Assembly (NCBI GenBank): GCA_002348315.1
Contig: DEAW01000009.1
Span: 1-6,682, forward strand
Length of the DNA stretch: 6,682 bases
DNA from: Planctomycetaceae bacterium UBA2972
GTDB taxonomy: Bacteria; Planctomycetota; Planctomycetia; Pirellulales; Pirellulaceae
Direction of reading: 5' to 3'
The notes beneath the pieces are model-generated. The model was given only the letters and a program-made list of their open reading frames with translations, had not been told where the DNA came from and searched no databases. Positions 1 through 6,682 of this stretch are shown here, in pieces. Numbering within the stretch: position 1 is the stretch's first letter; each line of letters begins with the position of its first letter. The position numbers were made by a program, and so were the translations under genes.

Positions 1-72
1 TAATTTAGATGGAATTGCGTCGTCTGAAGATCGCAGAGTAGAATAGAGTAGTTCAAAGGCTCCTTTCATTAT

Positions 73-80
73 AGGAAAAG
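73..80 (+). promoter_or_regulatory. Ribosome binding site of the DUF1501 gene
   Basis: The purine run AGGAAAAG lies just upstream of the GTG at 85, with 7 bases between AGGAA and the start codon, which is normal Shine-Dalgarno spacing. It supports the GTG at 85 over the in-frame ATG at 130, which has no comparable purine tract ahead of it. I saw no convincing -35/-10 pair in bases 1-72, so the promoter may lie upstream of the window, or the gene may be the distal member of an operon. Confidence 0.6.
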
Positions 81-84
81 ACAA

Positions 85-1425
85 GTGCTTTCAATCGTTG
101 GAAAATCAACCGGTAAATTCTGCAACGGCATGTCTCGCAGGCGATTTATGCAAGTCGGCGGATTAGGTCTTGGTGGTATGTCGCTCGCAAACCTCATGGA
201 AGCGGAAGCAGCTGTTGCCTATCCGAAACAATCAAAGCGTTCGGTCATCCTGATTTGGCAACATGGAGGTCCCAGCCAGCTGGACACCTTTGATATGAAA
301 CCGGATCAGCCCGAGGAAGTTCGGGGGCCGTGGACTTCTATTGGGACGAGCGTTCCCGGAGTTCGGATTAGTGAGCTGTTGCCGCATCATGCGCAAGTCA
401 TGGACAAGGTATCAATTATCCGTAGCTTCACACATGGTAATGGCGATCATTGGGCCGCAGCGCATTGGATGTTGACAGGTTACACCGGTGCGACAGGAGC
501 GGATCGCATTGCTCGTAACCCATCGATGCAATCGGTATCCTCTTATCTACTTGGGCCTCGTCGCAGTGGTGTGCCGAGTGGTATCAATATTAACGATGGT
601 GGATTCGGTTTTCATGGAGCAGCATTTTTAGGCGTGAATCACAATCCGTTTCGGATCGGTGATTTCAGTTATGGCAACGAAGCGGGGCGACTACCTACCG
701 GCAGCGATAAGAGCTTTACGTTGGTTGATGGCCTATCAGAAAGTCGCGTCATGAATCGGGTGTCGTTATTGCAACAATTCGACAATATGCGGCGGGACGC
801 TGATAGTACCGGCACGTTTGCCGGAATCGATGACATGAACTCACAGGCGCAGGAGATCATTCTCTCAGGCCGTGCTCGTAAAGCATTCGATCTATCACAA
901 GAAGATCCGAAACTGGTTGAGGCCTATGGACCGGGATGGGGTGAGCAAGCTTTGTTAGCCCGACGTTTCATAGAAGCTGGCGTGCGATTTGTGACGCTCA
1001 ACACGGGGTATTGGGACGACCATTCAAATATCAAGAATGCATTAAATGACAAAATGGTGCGTCATGATCGCGCGACAGGCGTTCTAATCAAAGACCTTGC
1101 TGATCGCGGTATGCTCGATGATACGCTTGTAATTACTGCAGGTGAATTCGGTCGTACTCCTCGGATCAATGCAAACGCAGGCCGTGACCACTGGCCTCAG
1201 GCTCAAAGTATCCTGATAGCCGGCGGGGGCTATAAACACGGGCAATTTATCGGTGCGACTAATTCAAAGGCGGAACACCCGATCGATCGACCGGTGAAAC
1301 CTGCAGATCTCAATGCTATTATTTATCATGCCCTGGGTTTACGAGCAGAAGATACGTACCCAAATCTCGCAGGTCGCCCAATCCATCTCTATGAAAAAGG
1401 TGTAGTGCCAAGAGAGTTGCTCTAA
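85..1425 (+). CDS. DUF1501 domain-containing Tat-exported protein
   Basis: This is a complete 446-residue protein of the DUF1501 family, which belongs to the alkaline phosphatase/sulfatase-like fold and is greatly expanded in planctomycetes; its biochemical substrate is generally unknown. A twin-arginine signal is visible at residues 17-23 (SRRRFMQ), followed by a Gly/Leu-rich hydrophobic stretch at about 24-37 and Ala-rich candidate cleavage sites near 40-45, so export to the periplasm is expected. Family motifs follow in order: ILIWQHGGPSQLDTFDMKP (55-73), GDHWAAAHWMLTG (120-132), GEFGRTPRIN (353-362) and RDHWPQAQS (367-375); His and Asp residues in these motifs are plausible metal ligands. 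The length is typical. The GTG start is preferred because the peptide it opens (MLSIVGK, then C13-N-G before the Arg pair) matches the usual N-terminus of the family and has a ribosome binding site. In planctomycetes such genes usually follow a DUF1549/DUF1553 gene, which could lie left of the window. The family call is firm; the function is open. Confidence 0.95.
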   Translation: MLSIVGKSTGKFCNGMSRRRFMQVGGLGLGGMSLANLMEAEAAVAYPKQSKRSVILIWQHGGPSQLDTFDMKPDQPEEVRGPWTSIGTSVPGVRISELLPHHAQVMDKVSIIRSFTHGNGDHWAAAHWMLTGYTGATGADRIARNPSMQSVSSYLLGPRRSGVPSGININDGGFGFHGAAFLGVNHNPFRIGDFSYGNEAGRLPTGSDKSFTLVDGLSESRVMNRVSLLQQFDNMRRDADSTGTFAGIDDMNSQAQEIILSGRARKAFDLSQEDPKLVEAYGPGWGEQALLARRFIEAGVRFVTLNTGYWDDHSNIKNALNDKMVRHDRATGVLIKDLADRGMLDDTLVITAGEFGRTPRINANAGRDHWPQAQSILIAGGGYKHGQFIGATNSKAEHPIDRPVKPADLNAIIYHALGLRAEDTYPNLAGRPIHLYEKGVVPRELL

Positions 1426-1449
1426 ACAGCGGCCATCATGGAAGATCAA

Positions 1450-1478
1450 ATTCACGGAGTCCCCAGGACTGCGTGAAT
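1450..1478. terminator. Hairpin between convergent genes, possible bidirectional terminator
   Basis: The arms at 1450-1462 and 1466-1478 form a 13-pair stem with one G-G mismatch around a 3-base loop (CCA). The hairpin sits where the two convergent genes meet, 25 bases after the DUF1501 stop, and it contains the last codons and the TGA stop (1452-1454) of the minus-strand gene. The stem is long and the loop tight, as in intrinsic terminators. The U-tract is weak: the minus-strand transcript continues with a moderately U-rich TTGATCTTCC, and the plus-strand side is not U-rich. It could instead be an mRNA 3'-end stabiliser. Confidence 0.5.
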
Positions 1479-4400
1479 CTGGACGCTCGTTAAGTCTGTG
1501 TTGATGAGGCTGGAGAGGGGCAGTGGGTGCACTAGCTTCCCATCGATCTGGATAGCGTAGAAACTCGCACCGACTTGTTTAGGTGCGGCGAAGCGTCCTT
1601 CGATCAGCGGCGTTAATGGTGAAAGTCGTTGGGTATCCAGGATTAGAATCCCGTCCGGGGACTGTAATAGCATCACCCTTTTAACTGGGTCTAAAAGGGT
1701 GTGTTCTATAATACCTGTAAATTGGTAGGAACTGAGGGTTACGTGTTCTTGCCATGAATAGCTCAATACCTTGTTGTCAGTTGTAACCAACAACAAGGTA
1801 GATTGCCCGGCGTCAAAATGGTGCATCTTTAAGCCGTAGGGTAGATCCTTGACTTCTTGGCTTCCGTCTTGGCGGATGGTTACCAAAGTATGAGGCTTCG
1901 AATTGTCGCTATTTGTTGTGATGAATCCGAATTGGTTTCGCTTGGAATCCCAAAATGGGTCTCTGATAAACCCCGGGAATTCGTGCAATTGACTGTAAAT
2001 TAGATCCTGGAGGCCGATTCTGTATACCAGGGAATGAACGTCGCTACTACATAGAAGGATTGTATCCCGTTGGTGATCTACTGCGAGTTGCAGTAGGCCG
2101 TTAAGTTCTTGCGGATGCGTAAAGGTGTGTAGCTCGTCCTTGATAACTTTATAGAGTGTCGTTTTAGTGGCGACCAACAGTGTAAAGCTAGCTGGGTTGT
2201 AATGAACTCCTGCAAACTCCAGACTGCCTGGAACTCGAAGTTGTTCCTGTAGTTGCTCTTCAGCAACCGTGAACAAGATCGTTTCTGAAGCATCACGGAG
2301 GGAAAGGATATGACCGTGCGCCAGTACCCGCAGGTCCAATATAGGCTTGGGATGTTCGTAGCGGATCGGGTTGTTTTGCTTCCGTGAATGTATGAGAAGA
2401 GAGTTGTTTTCGGTGAGGTAACAGGACGATCCATCTGCCAATAAATCGAATTTAGAGGATGTCTCCGGAGGGGGGAGCGGAGATGATCGTTGATAGAATG
2501 GCGGTGCGTAGGTTTGGACATTCCCCAGTGCATCCACTGTGAGGAGACCGTCGGTAGTGCGTTTGGCTCCGATAAATGGACGTGAATTTAGAATCGGATT
2601 TTCGAGGGGGCGCAAAGTGGATGGGTCAAGGATGTGAAGCGTCCCGGTCCGATTTGTTACCAGCAGACCGTTTTCGTCTCCGTCAAGGATTGTTCCGAAG
2701 TGGAGACGCGAACTATTACTTAGGGTGGGGTTAAGTTGGCTGTCCAGGCGTACTAGTGTCCCTTTGGAAAACAACAAATAATGTGCGGCAGGCGTGTTAA
2801 GCTGGCTTACTAAATGGTTGTCGTGTGCCGGAGGCCGAAACCGTATGCGGCGGACAATGTTTTCATTGAATAAGAACTCGTTGACATAGTATTGGTTCGT
2901 AATGACTGCAATCCGACCTTCAGATGCAAACCACATAGCTTCGGCCTGAGAGGGAAGAGGGACGGAATGCAATAGCTTTCCTGCCGGAAGCGAATGAACT
3001 TGTAAGGATGTCGAAAAGGCTACTGACATCAAATCCCCGTCGGCGGAAATTGCCAATTGATGGGCGTTTGCCGACAGTGTTAATAAAGGTGAGGACGCCG
3101 TCAAATCAGTCAGCGAAAATTTAACCACAGTGCCATTATTAAGCGCCGCGTATAGATTGCTGTTGTTAATGGTGGCGGCCGTGCACGGATGTGGAAGTCG
3201 TCCAAAGTCGACGTGTTTGTCTTTGTGGATTGCCACAATACATCCATCGATGTCATTACTTAGGGTGACAAGTTTGTCGTCAACGGAAAAATGATAATCG
3301 ACTCGCCCATTAATTACATGGTGGTGATGGGCCAGTTTTCGATCGACGGTGTAAACAACAGTTTCAAGTTTGCTGGGATCATAATTCGCAAAGGACAACG
3401 CCTGGGATGGTGAGACACTAAATATTCGTGTCGTGTCCGGGTTGAATCTAGCTTGCAGCGATAATGTAGAGTTAGGTACGTAGGAGCGAGCGCAGAGCGT
3501 TGAAAGAAAACGCGACTCCTGTATGGAATCGATGTTTCCAGCTGGATGCAGCGTTGCGAGATTGGTAGCATTTTCCAAGGCGAGATCGATATCACCGTTG
3601 GCAGCGTGGAATAACATCTGGGACTGGAAAGCACGAATCGAAGATTGTGTGATAGACTCTGTCGCTTCAGCAGCGCGTTGTTCGTCTTGCTGAGCGCGGA
3701 GCAGTAATGACTCTGCTATGGCATCCTGTTCCAATGCTTGCCTGTAGTTGGTTGTGGCAAGGTTTTGAAGTTGAATGCTTTTCTTTTCGAGCGTTAGAGC
3801 AATATCCTGCTGCTTCTTAGCCAAAGTCGCGTTCTTTTCTGCCTCCAGCAACAATGATTCGGCGATGCTTAGAGATTTAAGTGCCGTTTCTTCTGCGATT
3901 TGCTCTTCCCGTCGTTCTTCCTCGATCCTTTGGTTATCCCGGAAAAGGAAGGCGGAAAGGTGGCGTGTAAAGTCAAGGGATTGCTGGGCCTGTTCGTTGG
4001 CGGTGCGGAGGATAAAGGTTTCGGTGACGAGAGTAAACAATACAAGCACTGCCGCCGCAACCGAATAGATAACATGCATTGGATGATGACGAACCCATCG
4101 ACCAGTTGCTTCTCGAATCGAGTCCTGATGTACCAGTGTTGGATGATCGTGAAGAAACGCTGTTAGGTCTTGAGCCAATGCGGAAATGTCAGAATAACGA
4201 GAGTCGTCAAAGAAGCATTCGAGAATCACTGAACGAATAACAGCTGGAGTTGAACTAGGCAACTGGCTGATCGTCTCAAGTGAATGCGTGCTCGGCGGAG
4301 TTCCGGTTGCGATTTCGTAGAGTAGCGCACCAATAGCAGTGAGATCCCCCCTTTGTAACTGCTTTAAGTCGCTTGTCTGGTTAGCGACAACAGCCTGAGA

Positions 4401-5216
4401 CCAATTTAGGACCATGACCTCGCCAAACTCACCAAGTGAAACGGAATTAGAATCAAGGTGGCTATGATAGACACCACGGGAATGAGCGAAGGAAATTGCA
4501 TTGCAAACGGCGATAACGGCGTCGAGTGCTGGCTTAAGAGTGATACGGTTTAACGCGTTATGATCGTCATGTAATTGTCGAACGAGTTGCGTTAAACTAA
4601 TTCCATCCACGAAACGCATTGTGTAGTAAGGAGTGTTTTCAGCAGACCAGGCTAACGAATAGACCGGAAGAATGTTAGGGTGTTCCAGTTGACCAGCAAT
4701 TTGGGCTTCACGCACAAATTCTTCAGTTTTGGCGGTTGGAGTACGCTCGGTAAGTTCTAGTTCTTTGAGTAGGACCTTTCTTTGGAGAACTTCGTCAGCG
4801 GCAAGCCAGGCATCCCCGTAGCCTGTGGAGTCACTCAGGAAAGACTTGGAATAGTGAATGGACTCGCGGCCAAGACGCTCTAATTGGGAAGGATGCGTAA
4901 TGGTCGTCCCGAGTGTCAGTTTAGGATGTGTCTCATCAGAGATCGGAGAATTGGGCGCGTGAGTATCCTGAAGTGGGTCATTGTCAGGATCTATGGTTTG
5001 ATTTGCAAAATGGGGGCGAAGGCGGCAAATGATATCCCGGTATTGCTCATCCTTGTAAAGTAAGGCCAGCAATTGCGTTGTTTCAAAATCTATATCGATC
5101 GTGGAATCAATATCTGGAATTGATTTGTCGAGATGGCGTGCCAGTGCGTGGTAAAACTGTTGTGCAGCGATTGGTGTAGTCAACTGAGTCCGGAGTAGTT
5201 CTTCAAGCGATTGCAT
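1452..5216 (-). CDS. Membrane-anchored Ser/Thr pseudokinase with beta-propeller-like C-terminal half
   Basis: The protein has 1254 residues. Residues 1-119 are an unrecognised, partly helical, Asp-rich region. Residues about 120-357 align by eye with the planctomycete WD40-type Ser/Thr kinases: LLKEL with the beta-3 lysine at K151, FVREAQIAGQLEHPNILPVY with the helix-C glutamate at E170, YYTMRFVDG (197-205), AHSRGV (244-249), LGEFGEVMVL (261-270), AIGALLYEI (294-302) and SALAQDLTAFL (345-355). Catalysis looks lost: HRD is HSH (251-253), the magnesium-binding DFG/DWG is NWS (271-273), and only 17 residues separate NWS from the helix-F Asp (D291), leaving no room for an activation loop or APE motif. 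The juxtamembrane GRWVRHHP (372-379) precedes one membrane helix (about 381-403). Basic residues on its N-terminal side suggest a cytoplasmic kinase region and an external C-terminus. Residues 404-525 look like a charged coiled coil with two AESLLL copies. About 575-1254 shows repeated short beta-strand/turn units like WD40 or PQQ propeller blades (for example 846-873). The ATG overlaps the upstream stop (TAATG). Likely role: sensing or scaffolding (inference). Confidence 0.88.
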   Translation of the reverse strand: MQSLEELLRTQLTTPIAAQQFYHALARHLDKSIPDIDSTIDIDFETTQLLALLYKDEQYRDIICRLRPHFANQTIDPDNDPLQDTHAPNSPISDETHPKLTLGTTITHPSQLERLGRESIHYSKSFLSDSTGYGDAWLAADEVLQRKVLLKELELTERTPTAKTEEFVREAQIAGQLEHPNILPVYSLAWSAENTPYYTMRFVDGISLTQLVRQLHDDHNALNRITLKPALDAVIAVCNAISFAHSRGVYHSHLDSNSVSLGEFGEVMVLNWSQAVVANQTSDLKQLQRGDLTAIGALLYEIATGTPPSTHSLETISQLPSSTPAVIRSVILECFFDDSRYSDISALAQDLTAFLHDHPTLVHQDSIREATGRWVRHHPMHVIYSVAAAVLVLFTLVTETFILRTANEQAQQSLDFTRHLSAFLFRDNQRIEEERREEQIAEETALKSLSIAESLLLEAEKNATLAKKQQDIALTLEKKSIQLQNLATTNYRQALEQDAIAESLLLRAQQDEQRAAEATESITQSSIRAFQSQMLFHAANGDIDLALENATNLATLHPAGNIDSIQESRFLSTLCARSYVPNSTLSLQARFNPDTTRIFSVSPSQALSFANYDPSKLETVVYTVDRKLAHHHHVINGRVDYHFSVDDKLVTLSNDIDGCIVAIHKDKHVDFGRLPHPCTAATINNSNLYAALNNGTVVKFSLTDLTASSPLLTLSANAHQLAISADGDLMSVAFSTSLQVHSLPAGKLLHSVPLPSQAEAMWFASEGRIAVITNQYYVNEFLFNENIVRRIRFRPPAHDNHLVSQLNTPAAHYLLFSKGTLVRLDSQLNPTLSNSSRLHFGTILDGDENGLLVTNRTGTLHILDPSTLRPLENPILNSRPFIGAKRTTDGLLTVDALGNVQTYAPPFYQRSSPLPPPETSSKFDLLADGSSCYLTENNSLLIHSRKQNNPIRYEHPKPILDLRVLAHGHILSLRDASETILFTVAEEQLQEQLRVPGSLEFAGVHYNPASFTLLVATKTTLYKVIKDELHTFTHPQELNGLLQLAVDHQRDTILLCSSDVHSLVYRIGLQDLIYSQLHEFPGFIRDPFWDSKRNQFGFITTNSDNSKPHTLVTIRQDGSQEVKDLPYGLKMHHFDAGQSTLLLVTTDNKVLSYSWQEHVTLSSYQFTGIIEHTLLDPVKRVMLLQSPDGILILDTQRLSPLTPLIEGRFAAPKQVGASFYAIQIDGKLVHPLPLSSLINTDLTSVQIHAVLGTP

Positions 5217-6682
5217 TACTCTTGTGGCACTCCTTTCAAATGATCTTCCAACTGATCAATCGCAATGTCTAATAAACAACGTTCAGTCCAGTTCTTCCCT
5301 GGGTTCCCTTCGTTTATCTCCGGGAGCAGGGCGGCGATATGCCGGATGTTTTTAAGGCGAGTAGCGATCGTCGAATGCGAATCGCTTTGTAACAGGCTGG
5401 TGGCAAGTGCAAAATATCGTATGGGTAGTGGAGTGGTTCGGGAAAGTAGTTGTTTAAGGACGCGACGCTGTGTTTCCTGGTCATTTTGTCGAAGAGAGGT
5501 TAGTAATATGCTACGGCAGAGAATTGGGTTTGTAGTTGGTCGAGTTTTCAACTGGTTGTAAATTTCATGAACGTTGTTTACGTCCTCCTGATGACTAAGT
5601 AAACCGACTGCCGTGGCGGTATAAACGAATTCCTGTGGTTTTGTAAGATCTGCACGATTTGCGATGTGTGCAACGGACTCGCTGTAAAGTGTCGAATCGT
5701 CAAGCCATGCGGCCAGGATGGTGGCCTGATAGAGATGACGAAGTTGTCGTGTGTATTGATAACCATCGATTAAACTTCGGTGGGCGTCCCGGTAATCCCG
5801 TGAACCGATTTGTGCCAGGACCAACTCGTCAAGGAATTGGGTTGCAAGCTGAGTGGAAATACCTCGATGCTTTTCGTAGTACTGTGTGGTTTGTTCTAAA
5901 TAAGGCCGCCAGGTGTCTTCCTGAATTCTCCTGCTGTTATTTCTAAGCCAGCTGAGTTTTCCATCAATGGAGGCCTCGTGCGATACTGAGTATTGGTGTG
6001 CAGCTGTGGAAACTGCTTGTGGATCTCTGGATAAAGAGACGTCCTCTTCAACAAAAAAAGAAGAAAGGGCAAGTGATTCAGTTGTGATGTCCGATGCAGA
6101 AGTACTGGTGTCTGAAAGTTCGAGCCGAAACAGACCCTCATTTGATGCCGTGAACAATGCGACGACGTTGTCCTTCATGAAGAGGTGCAGAGCACGCACA
6201 TTGTTAGGTAAACGCCAGTGAGAAGACTGTGAATCACCAGTTGTGGAATCCACGAGTTGGAAGCCGTCGTCGCTGTAGAATCCGACGAGCCCGGTGGTCG
6301 TGGTATTTGAAAGATTTGTGGGATAATGTGTATCGAGTCGTTGGGGCAAGTTCCTGCTGACGAGGTATGCGGAACCAGTATTGCCTATTATAAAATCGCC
6401 AAGAAGTGGGGTGTCTGAAAACAATGGTGTTGGAACAGCAGGAAGTTGTTGCAGGGCAAAGTCAGGCTCAAAGGTATACAGTTCGCCGCTTCGCCGTACT
6501 AGTAGAGGACTACCATCCTGTGTGTATTGGAGAAGCGGATCCGCATAGGTTAGCGATAGAACGTCTTTGCGTTCCTGAAGATCCATGTCTATGAATTCTA
6601 AAGTGCTACCAGATGGATCTGACTGGTCGACCAATCCGATCAGTATGTCATCGGAGTACCACGCCAGGTCACGGTATGTGGT
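5216..6682 (-). CDS. Propeller-like/helical-repeat protein, 3' part (5' end outside the window)
   Basis: The reading frame is open from the right edge of the window, so 488 C-terminal residues are visible and the start is missing. The first in-frame start-like codon, a TTG at 6634-6632, is unlikely to be real because coding continues through the 16 codons before it (TTYRDLAWYSDDILIG) in the same style. About the first 235 visible residues are rich in short hydrophobic strands alternating with polar turns (DLAWYSDDILIGL, ELYTFEPDF, VGFYSDDGFQLVD, NVVALFTASNEGLFRLEL), like the later blades of a WD40-type propeller. The rest, from about WRPYLEQTTQYYEK to the C-terminus, is predominantly helical and resembles TPR-like helical repeats (AQIGSRDYRDAHRSLIDGY; ATAVGLLSHQEDVNNVHEIY). 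I see no membrane segment in the visible part. It ends in TAA overlapping the ATG of the pseudokinase gene, so both are probably translated from one mRNA and may act together. I do not recognise a named family; the missing N-terminus could hold a kinase-like or membrane domain. Confidence 0.85.
   Translation of the reverse strand, partial: TTYRDLAWYSDDILIGLVDQSDPSGSTLEFIDMDLQERKDVLSLTYADPLLQYTQDGSPLLVRRSGELYTFEPDFALQQLPAVPTPLFSDTPLLGDFIIGNTGSAYLVSRNLPQRLDTHYPTNLSNTTTTGLVGFYSDDGFQLVDSTTGDSQSSHWRLPNNVRALHLFMKDNVVALFTASNEGLFRLELSDTSTSASDITTESLALSSFFVEEDVSLSRDPQAVSTAAHQYSVSHEASIDGKLSWLRNNSRRIQEDTWRPYLEQTTQYYEKHRGISTQLATQFLDELVLAQIGSRDYRDAHRSLIDGYQYTRQLRHLYQATILAAWLDDSTLYSESVAHIANRADLTKPQEFVYTATAVGLLSHQEDVNNVHEIYNQLKTRPTTNPILCRSILLTSLRQNDQETQRRVLKQLLSRTTPLPIRYFALATSLLQSDSHSTIATRLKNIRHIAALLPEINEGNPGKNWTERCLLDIAIDQLEDHLKGVPQE
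5230..5237 (-). promoter_or_regulatory. Shine-Dalgarno-like site for the pseudokinase gene, inside the upstream gene
   Basis: On the minus strand, GAAAGGAG lies within the last codons of the upstream gene. Thirteen bases separate it from the ATG at 5216, which is longer than the usual 5-9. With the TAATG stop/start overlap, it fits reinitiation by ribosomes that have just terminated more than independent initiation. The site also chooses the ATG at 5216 as the start. Confidence 0.4.

Noticed and set aside
2..46. Possible 14-codon tail of an upstream plus-strand gene (NLDGIASSEDRRVE, then TAG)
   Set aside because: It is too short to tell from chance and does not resemble the usual DUF1553 C-terminus, although a DUF1549/DUF1553 gene would be the expected neighbour.
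130..132. In-frame ATG as the start of the DUF1501 gene
   Set aside because: It would leave the Arg pair almost at the N-terminus and discard the family-typical MLSIVGK...C-x-G lead. The GTG at 85 has a well-placed AGGAA.
2715..3267. 13-base direct repeat ATTACTTAGGGTG at 2715-2727 and 3255-3267
   Set aside because: Both copies encode TLSN in propeller-like strands. A single short match between related blade sequences is not evidence of a functional repeat.
3316..3327. Run of four histidines (residues 630-633) as a metal site
   Set aside because: It is an isolated short run in a propeller-like region with no partner motif, so metal binding cannot be supported.
3775..4166. Overlapping plus-strand open frames opposite the membrane and coiled-coil region
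   Set aside because: They are antisense to a well-supported coding region, have Ser/Arg/Cys-rich composition typical of reverse-frame translation, and show no recognisable motif.
5265..6221. Several 60-100 codon plus-strand frames opposite the right-hand gene
   Set aside because: They lie antisense to a continuous coding frame, with no ribosome binding sites or domain signatures that I could see.
6632..6634. TTG as the start of the right-hand gene
   Set aside because: The frame stays open through all 16 codons to the window edge with the same strand-turn protein style and no good ribosome binding site near the TTG, so the gene most likely begins outside the window.

Overview
The window most resembles a chromosomal segment of a planctomycete (phylum Planctomycetota). 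Two things point there. One is a Tat-exported DUF1501 protein with the phylum's typical N-terminus (ML-I-GK, C-x-G, SRRxF, GGLGLGGMSL). The other is a large membrane protein whose N-terminal half is clearly descended from the planctomycete Ser/Thr kinase subfamily that carries YTMRFV, AVCNA, AHSRGV and LGEFGEVMVL signatures. Base composition looks close to 50% GC by eye. I see no mobile elements, RNA genes, CRISPR arrays or signs of recent transfer.

Layout: 1-84 is a short leader that ends in a ribosome binding site. 85-1425 (+) is the DUF1501 gene, starting at GTG. A 26-base gap (1426-1451) separates it from a convergent gene pair on the minus strand. A strong hairpin at 1450-1478 spans the stop codon of the large gene and may serve as a terminator. 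1452-5216 (-) encodes a 1254-residue protein: an N-terminal acidic region, a degenerate kinase fold, one membrane helix, a coiled coil and a long beta-propeller-like C-terminal half. 5216-6682 (-) is the 3' part of a second gene, with a propeller-like region followed by a helical region; it runs off the right edge. Its TAA stop overlaps the ATG of the large gene by one base (TAATG), so the two are probably co-transcribed and translationally coupled. Every stretch above 300 bases is coding.

The main point of interest is that the large protein looks like a pseudokinase rather than a kinase. The catalytic HRD motif reads HSH, the DFG/DWG motif reads NWS, the first glycines of the nucleotide loop are gone, and the activation segment with its APE motif is missing. 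The rest of the fold and the family's juxtamembrane segment remain recognisable. Together with the coupled propeller/helical partner, this suggests a membrane-anchored sensing or scaffolding pair that has given up phosphotransfer. The evolutionary loss is read from the sequence; the role is inference.
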